From Candidatus Gastranaerophilales bacterium (GTDB lineage: Bacteria; Cyanobacteriota; Vampirovibrionia; Gastranaerophilales; Gastranaerophilaceae), in NCBI GenBank assembly GCA_944324255.1, contig CALUVM010000006.1:21384-85383 (forward strand): a stretch of DNA of 64,000 bases, read 5' to 3'. How positions within the stretch are numbered: position 1 is the stretch's first letter; every line of letters starts with the position of its first letter. Positions 48,210-57,720 of the stretch are shown in pieces. The translations under genes and the position numbers were made by a program. A model generated the notes under the pieces. The model did no database searches, was not told the DNA's origin, and saw only the letters and a list, made by a program, of their open reading frames with translations.

Positions 48210-48704
48210 CTATATTTCTGAAATAATTTTCCATTCTTTATACAAATCTTCCAGTCTGAATTTTGCATTTGCAGGACTTGTGGAAGGAAGTTTTACACAT
48301 CTGTATTTTTTAAGCAAATCAGGGAAATATTTTTTAAATGCCGAGTATGCTTTATTTCCGTTCAAACATATCAATCTGACATTCGGGTATTTTTTGAGCA
48401 GACCGGTAATATTATTCGGGATTTCTTCTTGAATATCTGAATCAAGGCTCCCTATTCTTTTACATGATTTTATAACATCCCAGAGCGCTAATTTATTGGC
48501 TAAAACAATATTGAGTTTTTCTTTGTAATCAAATTCGGGCAAATCCGCTACATCGCATAACAGACCTATCAGTTTCCAGAAACGGTTTTGAGGATGCGCA
48601 TAGTATTGCTGTTCAGATAATGATTTTACTCCGGGCATTGAACCTAATATTAAAACTTCGGAGGTATTATTTATATTTGGTAAAAAGCTTTTGCATTTTG
48701 TCAT
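48210..48704 (-). CDS. DNA-deoxyinosine glycosylase-like (uracil-DNA glycosylase superfamily, HDG type)
   Basis: A 164-residue DNA repair enzyme of the UDG fold. LILGSMPGVKSLSEQQYYAHPQNRFW is the typical N-terminal motif and LPSTSPAN the DNA-contact loop near the end. This pattern is that of the hypoxanthine-DNA glycosylase family (family 6), which removes deaminated adenine. Good partner to RdgB, which cleans the nucleotide pool. GAGGGAA precedes the ATG. Confidence 0.85.
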   Translation of the reverse strand: MTKCKSFLPNINNTSEVLILGSMPGVKSLSEQQYYAHPQNRFWKLIGLLCDVADLPEFDYKEKLNIVLANKLALWDVIKSCKRIGSLDSDIQEEIPNNITGLLKKYPNVRLICLNGNKAYSAFKKYFPDLLKKYRCVKLPSTSPANAKFRLEDLYKEWKIISEI

Positions 48705-48728
48705 AATTCCCTCTTATTACCGAAAAGT

Positions 48729-51221
48729 TTAAATGCTGTTTCCAAAAATATCACGCCAAAGCTCGACTTCAGGATAGTTCTTTTTTAAATATTCTCTTAT
48801 TGATTTATGTACATTTTCATGACGGTTTTTAACCATTGAAACAACGATTTTAGGTTTTAATTCCGGGAGTTTTTCAGGCGGATAAACCATACAGCCGGAT
48901 ATCTTTTTATAATGGAATGAAGGATTTTTATCAACTATGCCGAGTATATTATCAGCTATTTCAGGATGTTTTTTAAGAAGTTCCTGAAAATATATGCTTG
49001 CGCCCCATACAACCAGTTTATTTTTCTTGTTACACAGATATAAGAATTTGAGGTATATATATTTGTTTATAAAAAACATCAGACATCTTTCAATAAGAGT
49101 GAATATTTTAAAATCAATTTCTGCAAAGATTTTACCGGTTGTAATTTGTTTTTTCTTATTTACTGCCATATCAAACCAGATTTCAGCACGTGCTTGTTCT
49201 TGTTTCAAAACAGTATTGAATTTGTTGTAATCATATTCAGCAAAAAGTTCTTCCCGTTCACACAGCTCATCAAAATCTTTAATTACACAGGAGTTTATAC
49301 CGAATATTTTTATCAGTGAATCAAACCGTGCTTCATCACAGGCATTATTCTTAGATAGACTTACAAACTTTTTATTAAATATCATTGCAAAACAGGTTCC
49401 GTGAAAAGAATTTGTTACAACATAATCAGCATCTTTAACAGCAGAGAGAAATTCTTCTATCGGAAGTTTTCCGTTAACAAGCAGAACAACTTCTTTTTTA
49501 TATTTGTTTTGCAAATATTCTTTGATTTTTTCTATTTGTTCATCATCCTGCCAGATTATATAACATACAATTTTATTTTTATATTTATCCTTTGTATCAG
49601 GAGCTATTTCAAGCCATTTATTTTTATCAATTAAAAATACCGGATCAATTATATAATCAGCTTTAATATTGAATTCTTTTTTGCAGATATCCACTCCGCT
49701 AAGTTCTCTTGTAGAAATATTATCAAAACGTTTTATTAATTTATTATATTTTATTCTGTTAAGCAGGTGCATTTTTTCCAGTTTATTCACTCCAAAGCTT
49801 CCGGAAAATGTGATTCGTTTCTTATTAAAACTTGAATATCCGAAAAAGCTTTCATTAAGAATATATTCAACAACCAGAGCTCTCAAAACCTGGTCAGTTC
49901 CCAGAACGAAATTATTTGTATGTTCATTTAATTCTTTATATTGTTCCGGGGTTGATATCATAACAGTTGTTTTCAGATATTTCTTTGCAAAAGCATTTGT
50001 ATAATAACTTGACGGTTTTTCTTTGATAAGGTAATAGTCTTTTCCCCTTTGTTGAAAATATTGTTGAACGGCATAGGCAGAAAGTGTAGCGCCGAAATTA
50101 TCAATTTGTTGCCATTGATTTTTGATTATACCTTCGTAATCCGGACATAAATTATCTTTCAAATTTTTCAAAATAGGTTTTGTTCTTAAATCCCGTATAA
50201 ATTTTGTGTTGTTGAGTTTTTTTTCATGCTGAACTCTAAGATTAGTATTTCCGGTTAATATAGTGTTAATACCATATTCTCTAAACCTTTTGAATTTATT
50301 TTTAAACTTATTAACAATCCTTTGTCCTTTTGGTGTATGAATAATTAAAAGAGAAGTCCCTTTCTGGTCGTCCATTTCAGGGTCTTTGTATTCAATTCCC
50401 CAGAAGTCGCCTATTGTTAAATCTGCGGGACGATTTAAGTTTAGATATTTGCAGTTAAAACATGCTTCGTTAAGAATCAAAAGCTCAAAAAAACTTCTGT
50501 AAAATAAATTGTCTTTAACAGTTGAGGCAAATAGTTTGTTTTTTAATTCTATTTCCACATCTCCCTTGTAAATCCAGCCGTACTTTTTGTTTCTGAACGT
50601 TACATTATTTACGGTTCTGCCTTTAGCAAGAGCATTCAGGTATTTTTCCCAAACCAGCGGAGAAGGTATACCATGGCAGATTAAATCCATGGTTAAAAGA
50701 TTGTCATAATCTTTGCCCAGATAACTATTTAATCCTGCAACCTGACATGGAGTTCCGGAGAATAAGACCTCTTTATTTTCATCAAGCAGTTTTTTTATTC
50801 CGGAGAAAACTTTTCCCGTATAACTTTGTACATATTTTGAATTTTGCAGCCGGATTAAATCTTTTTCATTGTTAATAATAATATGTTCAATACGTTTGAA
50901 ATCATCTGAAAAAGCAGCTCCGCAAACATAGCCTCCATTTTTCAGATATTCTTGTGCAATTACTGCAAAAACTCCGCCGGAAGCACTGTTTTGTCTGATA
51001 TCATCATCTGCCATAACTCCATAGCAGAAATCCGGCATGTTTTGATTTTTACTCTCATGAATTTGCGGGCAAACAGAATTGCACAATCCGCAGTTAGTAC
51101 ATTTTTCTTTATCAATATGCGGGGTATAAAATCCGCCTTCATTATAAACAACAGAAATTGCATTATTAGGGCATTTGTTATAACAAGCCATACAACCGGT
51201 ACAGTTTTTAGTCAATTCCAT
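48729..51221 (-). CDS. Three-part fusion: 2[4Fe-4S]/F420-dehydrogenase-beta-like + polysaccharide pyruvyl transferase + Rossmann-like module
   Basis: An 830-residue protein. Residues 1-55 hold two ferredoxin clusters (CTGCMACYNKCP; CTNCGLCNSVCP). About 57-340 resemble the F420 hydrogenase/dehydrogenase beta subunit (NSASGGVFAVIAQEYLK; FSGTPCQVAGL). About 350-700 are a polysaccharide pyruvyl transferase (NFGATLSAYAVQQYF; VLGTDQVLR; TNSFHGTCFAMIF). The last 100 are the shared module (LVVWGASIYFQELL; ILGIVDKN; KIVVSMVKN). The first two parts often occur as separate neighbouring genes in other glycan clusters. AAGGA precedes the ATG. It is last in a four-gene minus-strand cluster. Confidence 0.85.
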   Translation of the reverse strand: MELTKNCTGCMACYNKCPNNAISVVYNEGGFYTPHIDKEKCTNCGLCNSVCPQIHESKNQNMPDFCYGVMADDDIRQNSASGGVFAVIAQEYLKNGGYVCGAAFSDDFKRIEHIIINNEKDLIRLQNSKYVQSYTGKVFSGIKKLLDENKEVLFSGTPCQVAGLNSYLGKDYDNLLTMDLICHGIPSPLVWEKYLNALAKGRTVNNVTFRNKKYGWIYKGDVEIELKNKLFASTVKDNLFYRSFFELLILNEACFNCKYLNLNRPADLTIGDFWGIEYKDPEMDDQKGTSLLIIHTPKGQRIVNKFKNKFKRFREYGINTILTGNTNLRVQHEKKLNNTKFIRDLRTKPILKNLKDNLCPDYEGIIKNQWQQIDNFGATLSAYAVQQYFQQRGKDYYLIKEKPSSYYTNAFAKKYLKTTVMISTPEQYKELNEHTNNFVLGTDQVLRALVVEYILNESFFGYSSFNKKRITFSGSFGVNKLEKMHLLNRIKYNKLIKRFDNISTRELSGVDICKKEFNIKADYIIDPVFLIDKNKWLEIAPDTKDKYKNKIVCYIIWQDDEQIEKIKEYLQNKYKKEVVLLVNGKLPIEEFLSAVKDADYVVTNSFHGTCFAMIFNKKFVSLSKNNACDEARFDSLIKIFGINSCVIKDFDELCEREELFAEYDYNKFNTVLKQEQARAEIWFDMAVNKKKQITTGKIFAEIDFKIFTLIERCLMFFINKYIYLKFLYLCNKKNKLVVWGASIYFQELLKKHPEIADNILGIVDKNPSFHYKKISGCMVYPPEKLPELKPKIVVSMVKNRHENVHKSIREYLKKNYPEVELWRDIFGNSI

Positions 51222-51231
51222 TTTTTATTCC

Positions 51232-52536
51232 TTATAATTTTGAGAGCTTAATATTTATATTTTGGTCTTTGAGGTAATTTTTTACCTCTTCATATCTTTC
51301 ATCTATTGAATTAACAATTGTCAGAATGATTTCATCCGCTTCGCAGTGTTTTAAGATTTCGGGCAGGAAAATCTCATAATCGCCTAAAAAACTGCCGGTT
51401 CGTTTTGAATCTTTATCAATAATTCCGATAATATTCGGGTAATATTTTTTATTTATGGAATATTTTTTCAAAAAATCTTCCAGATATGAACTTGCACCCC
51501 ATAAAATAACTTTTTTATTATCGTTCAATTTAATATGCAAGCTTGTCATATGTACTGCATCTTGAGATATTTTTTTCTGCATTGCGGCAATAATTTCTTC
51601 ATAAAAAACAGTGGTTCTTGCATATTTCCAGAACACTTCCGCTAAATCATTCTCCGGTTCGTTCCAGGGTTTTATATGCGATGTATAATGTATAATCTTC
51701 GGGGACTGAAATCCTGATAAATATTCCTCTAGTTTATCCTTATTTAAATCCGGTAATAAATTTTTGTTAACAACAGGCAGGTGATATTGTAAATTCCATT
51801 CTTGTGCTATTAGCTTTACTTTTCCGTTAAATATAAAATTCAAAATATCCTGATCCGGATAAAACATTATTTTTGCTTTGCTCATAATTTCAAGTTTATC
51901 AAAAGCTTTTTTCATCTTTTCGATATATCTTTCTGTTTCAATTGCAGAAATATTAAACATTAAGACTCCGGAGTTAAAATATGTATAACTTTGTCCGAGT
52001 TCTAAAACTTCTTCTATATATTGCTTTCTGAGTTTTCTGCTCTCCAGATGGGATACAAGATTGAAAAGGTCTGATACAGCTAAAAGTTCTTTGTCATCAA
52101 AACTGATATTAAAAATTCCGCTTATATCTTCATTAAAAATAATATCCGCATCCGTATACAACACTTTTTCATAATCACGCATAACCAGCGGAATGATTAT
52201 TCTGTAGTACATTTCAACAGACCAGTGATAAGTGGTTAAAAGATTTATGCCCTCTAATAAATCAGAAATATATCCGGAAACATCAAAGAAACGCAGACTG
52301 AAATTTTCAGGAAGCATTTCAAGCAGAAGTCTTTTATTTCTGGGGCTGATATCAGAAGAAAAAACAATAACATCATAAAAGTAATCCGGTTTTGAATTAT
52401 CTATTAAAGATTTCAATGCCGTTCCAAAATATTTGGCAAAATTATTATTAAAAGCAAAAACAAATGCCCTTGCCGGTTTTGATTGGTTTATCGGTTGTAT
52501 ACAAAATTCTTTTATGTTTTTATCTCGAAAATTCAC
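51232..52536 (-). CDS. Glycosyltransferase family 8 with C-terminal Rossmann-like module
   Basis: A 434-residue protein starting at GTG after GAGGAG. Residues about 20-300 are GT8: VFAFNNNFAKYFGTALKSLI, the metal site LYTDADIIFNED, NSGVLMFN and FYPDQDILNFIF. GT8 enzymes are retaining galactosyl/glucosyltransferases of lipopolysaccharide cores. The last 100 residues are the module KVILWGASSYLEDFL, NIIGIIDKD, ADEIILTIVN. The start overlaps the preceding GT2 gene by 17 bp, so translation is coupled. Confidence 0.88.
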   Translation of the reverse strand: MNFRDKNIKEFCIQPINQSKPARAFVFAFNNNFAKYFGTALKSLIDNSKPDYFYDVIVFSSDISPRNKRLLLEMLPENFSLRFFDVSGYISDLLEGINLLTTYHWSVEMYYRIIIPLVMRDYEKVLYTDADIIFNEDISGIFNISFDDKELLAVSDLFNLVSHLESRKLRKQYIEEVLELGQSYTYFNSGVLMFNISAIETERYIEKMKKAFDKLEIMSKAKIMFYPDQDILNFIFNGKVKLIAQEWNLQYHLPVVNKNLLPDLNKDKLEEYLSGFQSPKIIHYTSHIKPWNEPENDLAEVFWKYARTTVFYEEIIAAMQKKISQDAVHMTSLHIKLNDNKKVILWGASSYLEDFLKKYSINKKYYPNIIGIIDKDSKRTGSFLGDYEIFLPEILKHCEADEIILTIVNSIDERYEEVKNYLKDQNINIKLSKL

Positions 52537-53767
52537 AATTCAACTCCTCTTCAAAAATGTTTGGCATTAATTCCGTATCCGGATACTTTTCTTTAAATTC
52601 CTGTTTTAATAATTTATAGATTGATTCATTATTAGATAACACGGTTAAGATTACCCCGTCAGGTTTTAGTTCATTAATTGCTTCCGGCGGGTAAATAGTA
52701 TAGTTACAAAATTGTTCACCGGCTGAGGCGGTGTTTCTGTCGATTATTCCCAGAATATTCGGATTTTTTTCTTTCTCTTTTTCCAGAACCTGTTTGATAA
52801 ACAGGCTTCCGCCCCAGAGCATAACCTTTTTATGCCCGATAAAGCTTTTTAGATATTCGGGAGTAATATAATCTTTGCGAAGTGCTGATTTATAGTTTTC
52901 CCAGCCCTCCATAGTTTTAAATTCTTTTAAAAATTCTTTGTACTCCTCATCATTACAGTAACTTATTTCTGCTCTTATATGATTAACAAAAGCTTTGTCA
53001 AACGCTTTCTTAAACTCCGGATAAAATCCCTTTATTTTAAGAAATTCTTTTAAAAAAAGACAGGATCTAACGGCATCTATTGTATGCTCTGCCCGTTGCC
53101 GGGCAAGGCTTCCCTGTCGATTAAATCTGTAATTAATCAGCTCCTTATTAAATACCGTTATTTTATTTGCACAGATAGTAAGGCTATGAGCAAATGCGAT
53201 ATCTTCGTAAATTTTAAGCGGCGGAAATTTTAAATTATTTTCTTCTAAAAAAGACCTTAAAATCAATCTGTTCCAGATTACAGGCGTTAAGATGGAAAAG
53301 ATATCTTCCTTAAAATTTTCTCTGTTAAAAACTTTTTCTAGAGGAACTCTATCAATATCTATAGGGAAATTAGGACTTTTTGTTTCGGTAATATTTCCTT
53401 CTTCATCAACTTTTCTTGAAGAACAAACTGTTAAATCAGCGCAGTATGTCTCAGCGTGATTAAACAATTCCTCTAATAAATCCGGTTCAAAATAGTCATC
53501 CGAATCCAGAAAAATAAGATATTTCCCCTTTGCCTGCTTTATTCCGAGGTTTCTCGCTTCGCCGGCTCCTGAATGTTTCTGTTCCAGAATATGAATCCGA
53601 CTGTCCCCGTATTCTTTTAAAATTTCTAAAGAATTGTCTGTAGAACCGTCATTGATACAAATTATCTCAAAATTCTTAAATGTTTGATTTAAAAGACTAT
53701 CAATACACTTTCTTATATACTTCTCTACATTGTAAATAGGAATAATAACACTAATTTTAACTTCCAT
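52520..53767 (-). CDS. Glycosyltransferase family 2 with C-terminal Rossmann-like module
   Basis: About 415 residues. GT2 motifs are KISVIIPIYNVEKYIRKCIDS, INDGSTDNSLEIL, GAGEARNLGI and FLDSDDYFE. The shared module follows from about residue 305 (KVMLWGGSLFIKQVL; ILGIIDRN; PDGVILTVLSN). Two in-frame ATGs at 53779 and 53767 are possible; neither has a strong site, and the second begins closer to the domain. It overlaps the GT8 gene. Confidence 0.88.
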   Translation of the reverse strand: MEVKISVIIPIYNVEKYIRKCIDSLLNQTFKNFEIICINDGSTDNSLEILKEYGDSRIHILEQKHSGAGEARNLGIKQAKGKYLIFLDSDDYFEPDLLEELFNHAETYCADLTVCSSRKVDEEGNITETKSPNFPIDIDRVPLEKVFNRENFKEDIFSILTPVIWNRLILRSFLEENNLKFPPLKIYEDIAFAHSLTICANKITVFNKELINYRFNRQGSLARQRAEHTIDAVRSCLFLKEFLKIKGFYPEFKKAFDKAFVNHIRAEISYCNDEEYKEFLKEFKTMEGWENYKSALRKDYITPEYLKSFIGHKKVMLWGGSLFIKQVLEKEKEKNPNILGIIDRNTASAGEQFCNYTIYPPEAINELKPDGVILTVLSNNESIYKLLKQEFKEKYPDTELMPNIFEEELNCEFSR

Positions 53768-53853
53768 TAAACAGCCCATAACTAAAAGATATAATTAATT
53801 TAATAATTATTGTATCATACGAACAATATAACTACAAATAGCCGTAAGCTTTA

Positions 53854-55335
53854 CTATTTCTTAAAAATGTCCGGTAAAAGTTCTGTTGAAGTATAGTTTT
53901 CAACTAAATAACTCTGCACACTCTGATATATTTCTTCATGATTATTTCTAATAGTAAATATTACATAATCCGGTTTGAGTTTAGCAAGCTCAACAGGAGA
54001 ATAGACCGTATATCCGCCATAGTTTAATCCTCGTTTTTCAGAATCCATATCTACTATACCTAAAATATTTTTATCTTTAAGATTATTTTTAGAAAGGAAT
54101 TTTTTCAAAAACAAGCTGGCACCCCAAAAAACGATTTTGGATTTTTTAGTCTGATTCAAAAGTTTCTTTAATCTGGCAGTATATTTTAATTCTCTTTTCC
54201 ATTCTCTTATTGCAAGCGGAATTTCAAATTTTAAACTATAATACCATCTATAAATAAAATATAAGATTTTAAAAATAATTTCATTAATACACACTAAAAA
54301 GGTTAATTTTTTCGGACTGTTAACTTTGTTTTTAAGCCAGTCACGGGCAAAGGTTCTCTCCTTTGTGATAACAGCCTGAATATGTTCTGTATCCGGTGTC
54401 TTAAAAAGATTATCACAGGATTTGATTTCCTGAAAATTCTTATAAAAAATTGAATCAATTCCAAATTTCTGTATCAGATTTTCAAATCTGCTTCCGCCTC
54501 TGCTTTCATTTACTAAACATATTACTTTTTTATTGAAAATAAGAGCAAAGCAAACTCCATGGAATGAATCTGTAATAAAATATTCGGAATCCCGGATTGA
54601 TGAGAGAAACTCTTCCGGAGTTTTTTCAGTATCTAATAGTTTGATAACATCTTTTTTATATTTTGTCTTTAAAAAATCATATATTTGAGAAACTTCTTCT
54701 GTTTCATCTAAAATATAGCTTACAATCTTATTATTAACATCAATACTGGCTTTTTCGGCAAGCTTATCCCAGTATGTTTTATTAATTAAAAATACAGGAT
54801 CAAGAATATTCTGTACATCAAGATTAAAATTCTCTTTACAAAGTTTTATTCCGGACGCTTCTCTTACAGAAACAGCATCAAACCTCTGTAAACATTTTTT
54901 GAAAAAATAACGTACATATTTATATTTTGTATTAAAGCTGTCTGTACCGAAACTGGCTGAAAATGCAATTCGCTTTTTATTTAAATTTGTATATGCTAAA
55001 GTATAAACCGGCAAAACTTTTCTAATATACTCATATCTAAAAACCTGATCGGTTCCTGCTATAAATAAATCAGTACAGTTATTTAAGTCTTTTAAATCCG
55101 AAATGCTATTAATTTTGTGTGTAAGCTTCAAATAAGTTTGTTTAAAATCTTGTGCAAAAGATTCTTTCCAGTTATGTATATTATAATTTAACAGCACACA
55201 ATCTAATCCTTCTTCTGCAAAAAATTGCTGTATAGCATACGCAGAAAGTATTGCGCCGTAATTATTCGGAGTAAACCAGAAGTTGGTTATAATCCCGTCA
55301 TATTTATTTGTTTTGTGTGAAATTGTTTTTGTCAT
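53854..55335 (-). CDS. Polysaccharide pyruvyl transferase with C-terminal Rossmann-like module
   Basis: A 493-residue protein related to the middle part of the 830-residue fusion: ITNFWFTPNNYGAILSAYAI, FIAGTDQVFRYEY, the IAFSASFGTDSF and ITDSFHGVCFALIF motifs. The enzyme class adds a ketal pyruvate to a sugar of a surface polymer. The last 100 residues are the shared module (KIVFWGASLFLKKFL; ILGIVDMD; PDYVIFTIRNN). It is first in the minus-strand cluster. No clear ribosome site is seen. Confidence 0.88.
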   Translation of the reverse strand: MTKTISHKTNKYDGIITNFWFTPNNYGAILSAYAIQQFFAEEGLDCVLLNYNIHNWKESFAQDFKQTYLKLTHKINSISDLKDLNNCTDLFIAGTDQVFRYEYIRKVLPVYTLAYTNLNKKRIAFSASFGTDSFNTKYKYVRYFFKKCLQRFDAVSVREASGIKLCKENFNLDVQNILDPVFLINKTYWDKLAEKASIDVNNKIVSYILDETEEVSQIYDFLKTKYKKDVIKLLDTEKTPEEFLSSIRDSEYFITDSFHGVCFALIFNKKVICLVNESRGGSRFENLIQKFGIDSIFYKNFQEIKSCDNLFKTPDTEHIQAVITKERTFARDWLKNKVNSPKKLTFLVCINEIIFKILYFIYRWYYSLKFEIPLAIREWKRELKYTARLKKLLNQTKKSKIVFWGASLFLKKFLSKNNLKDKNILGIVDMDSEKRGLNYGGYTVYSPVELAKLKPDYVIFTIRNNHEEIYQSVQSYLVENYTSTELLPDIFKK

Positions 55336-55352
55336 TTTTTGTCTGCTATATT

Positions 55353-55901
55353 TTACCAGAGCTCAAAAAATTCAGCTTTATCAAGAATTCTCTCATCTCT
55401 ATAGTAACTGTTGTAATATTTAGCCTTTTTTATAATATCATACCATTTGTTATATTCGTGCATAAAGTCTTTTTTATCCCGATTAATATATTGAATACTT
55501 ATTGTTCCTTCATGTGCTCTTGTCCCTCTGAAAAATTCACACTGTGCCGGAATCCCTCTGTATTGCTCCGTACATCTTACGGCAATCATATCGTTGTCAC
55601 GCACTCTTATATATTTATATTTACCTGTCGGATTCATTTTTTGCATTCGTGCAACATTATTTGCCATAAAAATTCCGATAGGATAAGTAGAATAATTATA
55701 AGCATGGATAAATATTGAACGGGTCCAGTTTTCATGAGTTTGACCTTTAGGAACATACTGCAGGATTGCTTCATTGCCGAATTTTTTGTAATAAGCTTTC
55801 TGCCACAGCTCTTCCGGCGGATATTTTATAATAACCGTTTCATACGCCATAACGCCTAAGGTTGAAAGAAGTAAAAAACTAAATAAAAGGATTTTTTTCA
55901 T
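55353..55901 (-). CDS. Secreted hypothetical protein, 182 aa
   Basis: The ATG at 55901 follows GGAG and gives a classical signal peptide (MKKILLFSFLLLSTLGVMA) with a likely cut after VMA. The mature part is rich in Tyr, Lys and Arg and has one Cys pair (VRCTEQ; AQCEFF). I recognise no family. Its start overlaps the end of the Nif3-like gene by 23 bp. Confidence 0.75.
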   Translation of the reverse strand: MKKILLFSFLLLSTLGVMAYETVIIKYPPEELWQKAYYKKFGNEAILQYVPKGQTHENWTRSIFIHAYNYSTYPIGIFMANNVARMQKMNPTGKYKYIRVRDNDMIAVRCTEQYRGIPAQCEFFRGTRAHEGTISIQYINRDKKDFMHEYNKWYDIIKKAKYYNSYYRDERILDKAEFFELW

Positions 55902-56544
55902 CGGCAAAAACTCCTTCTATTCCGCAAAGTTTCATTAAAAGTTCCCGTGCAAAAATTTCACCCTCAAAATGCCCGATATCAAAAACAACTTTATCTGTTT
56001 CACATACGGTATGATATTTTAAATCTCCTGTTATAAAAGCATCACAAGGGGTACTTTCTATAAACTCGCTTCCGGAGCCGGCGCAAAAACCGGCACTGCG
56101 GACGGTTTTTGCGCCGGTGTTGTTTACATACCTTAGATTAGGTGAAATTTTTAAGAGTTTCTCTCTTAATTCATCTACGCTTATAGGGGTATCAAAATCA
56201 ACTATCCGCACAAAATCTCCGTATTCGTACCCTTTAAACCCGAGTCTTTCCAGTATTAAATCAGTTGTGCCGCCTTTTGCCTTATCTAAATTTGTGTGAG
56301 CGCAGTACATATTAATTTTTTTATACTCCAGAGGTACTTCAAATAACGGGTGGTGGGAAATTATTATATCGCATCCGGATTTTAGCGCCTGATGAAAAAC
56401 ATCCTTTGTTATTGTTAGCGCAAACATAACTTTATTAATTTCGGGATTATCTAAATCCACAATCCATCCGCTGGCGTCCCAGCTCTCCTGTGTATCAAGA
56501 GGCGCAAAATTTTCTATTCTTTTTGTAATTTCATACTTGTTCAA
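55879..56544 (-). CDS. Nif3-like dinuclear metal protein (GTP cyclohydrolase I type 2 family)
   Basis: The family usually starts shortly before the ENFAPLxxQESWDxSG motif. In this frame the best start is TTG at 56544, seven bases after GGAG, giving 221 residues; the frame is open upstream but lies within coaBC there. Motifs include ISHHPLFEVP, AHTNLDKAKGG, GSGSEFI, ITGDLKYH and DIGHFEGE, with His and Glu residues for two metals. Function in bacteria is not settled. It overlaps coaBC by 14 bp, so the two are coupled. Confidence 0.88.
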   Translation of the reverse strand: MNKYEITKRIENFAPLDTQESWDASGWIVDLDNPEINKVMFALTITKDVFHQALKSGCDIIISHHPLFEVPLEYKKINMYCAHTNLDKAKGGTTDLILERLGFKGYEYGDFVRIVDFDTPISVDELREKLLKISPNLRYVNNTGAKTVRSAGFCAGSGSEFIESTPCDAFITGDLKYHTVCETDKVVFDIGHFEGEIFARELLMKLCGIEGVFADEKNPFI

Positions 56545-57706
56545 AAACTTTCTCCAGAATCCTTTGAGCGATATTTTGTTTTGTATCTCTTTCAAAATGT
56601 GTAATATTGAGTTTTTTATCCAGAATATAAACTTCATTCATATCGCTTGAAAATCCGATATCTTTTCTTGAAATGTCGTTTGCAACTAAATAGTCGCAGC
56701 CTTTTTTTTGAATCTTTTCTTTAGCATTTTCAATCAGGTTTTCGCTTTCTGCACAAAAGCCTACTGCTAAAACCCCTTTGCCTGAGATTTCCTGTAATAT
56801 ATCAGGGTTCTTAACCAATTCAATGGTTAGTGAATCTTTTTCACCCTTTTTCATCTTCTCTTTTGCAGGCTCTTTAACCCTGTAATCTGCGACTGCCGCT
56901 GCCATAATTACACAATCCTGATTAACAATGTTTTCTTTTACTGCTTTTTCCATCTCGATTGCGGATTCTGTTACAAGGTTTTTATACGGCTTATTTGCTT
57001 TAAATGTAGAAACAAGAGTAACTTCCGCCCCCATATTGTAAGCGCAGTCAGCAAGAGCAATTCCCATTTTCCCGGAAGAGCAATTGGAAATATATCTTAC
57101 AGGGTCTATCATTTCTTTTGTCCCGCCTGCCGTTATAAGAATTTTTTTCCCTTTAAGAATTTGTTTTCGGCTAAAAATTTTCACGGTTGAATCGTAGATA
57201 TCTTCGACTTCTGCCATTCTTCCTTCGCCAGTAGTTCCGCAGGCAAGAAAACCGGTTCCCGGATTAACAATATGATATCCTGTATTTTTAAGTTTTTCCA
57301 GATTCTCCTGTATAAAATTATTGTTCCACATATTAGTATTCATTGCAGGAGCAAGAAGAATCGGTTTATTAAATGCACAGGCTGTTGTTGTTAAAAGATT
57401 ATCGCAAATCCCGTTTGCAATTTTAGAAATAGTATTTGCTGTAGCGGGTGCAATTACAAAAATATCTGCTTCGTCGCATAAAGAGATATGTTCGGGTTTA
57501 AAATTATCCACATCAAAATTGTCTACATAAACCTCATTATTGCTCAAAGTCTGTAAGGTCAGTTTAGTAACAAAATTCAGCGCATTAGGAGTAAGAATAA
57601 CTCTGACGTTAGCGCCGGATTTTTTATAAAGTCTTATCAGCGTACAAATCTTGTATGCGGCAATACCGCCCGTAATCCCGATTAGTATATTTTTGTTTTC
57701 TAACAT
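56531..57706 (-). CDS. coaBC: Bifunctional phosphopantothenoylcysteine decarboxylase/phosphopantothenate-cysteine ligase
   Basis: CoaBC makes 4'-phosphopantetheine in coenzyme A synthesis. 391 residues: the N-terminal flavin decarboxylase domain (ILIGITGGIAAYK; APATANTISKIANG; LLAPAMNTNMW; and the Cys loop GFLACGTTGEGRM) and the C-terminal ligase domain (LITAGGTKEMIDPVR; VLAVGFCAES; YLVANDI). GGAGGTG precedes the ATG. Confidence 0.97.
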   Translation of the reverse strand: MLENKNILIGITGGIAAYKICTLIRLYKKSGANVRVILTPNALNFVTKLTLQTLSNNEVYVDNFDVDNFKPEHISLCDEADIFVIAPATANTISKIANGICDNLLTTTACAFNKPILLAPAMNTNMWNNNFIQENLEKLKNTGYHIVNPGTGFLACGTTGEGRMAEVEDIYDSTVKIFSRKQILKGKKILITAGGTKEMIDPVRYISNCSSGKMGIALADCAYNMGAEVTLVSTFKANKPYKNLVTESAIEMEKAVKENIVNQDCVIMAAAVADYRVKEPAKEKMKKGEKDSLTIELVKNPDILQEISGKGVLAVGFCAESENLIENAKEKIQKKGCDYLVANDISRKDIGFSSDMNEVYILDKKLNITHFERDTKQNIAQRILEKVFEQV

Positions 57707-57720
57707 AACACCTCCGGTGC

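Noticed and set aside
48729..55335. Antiphage defence or biosynthetic gene cluster for a natural product
   Set aside because: All parts fit surface glycan building (GT2, GT8, pyruvyl transferases); no nuclease, NRPS, PKS or immunity-type genes are present.
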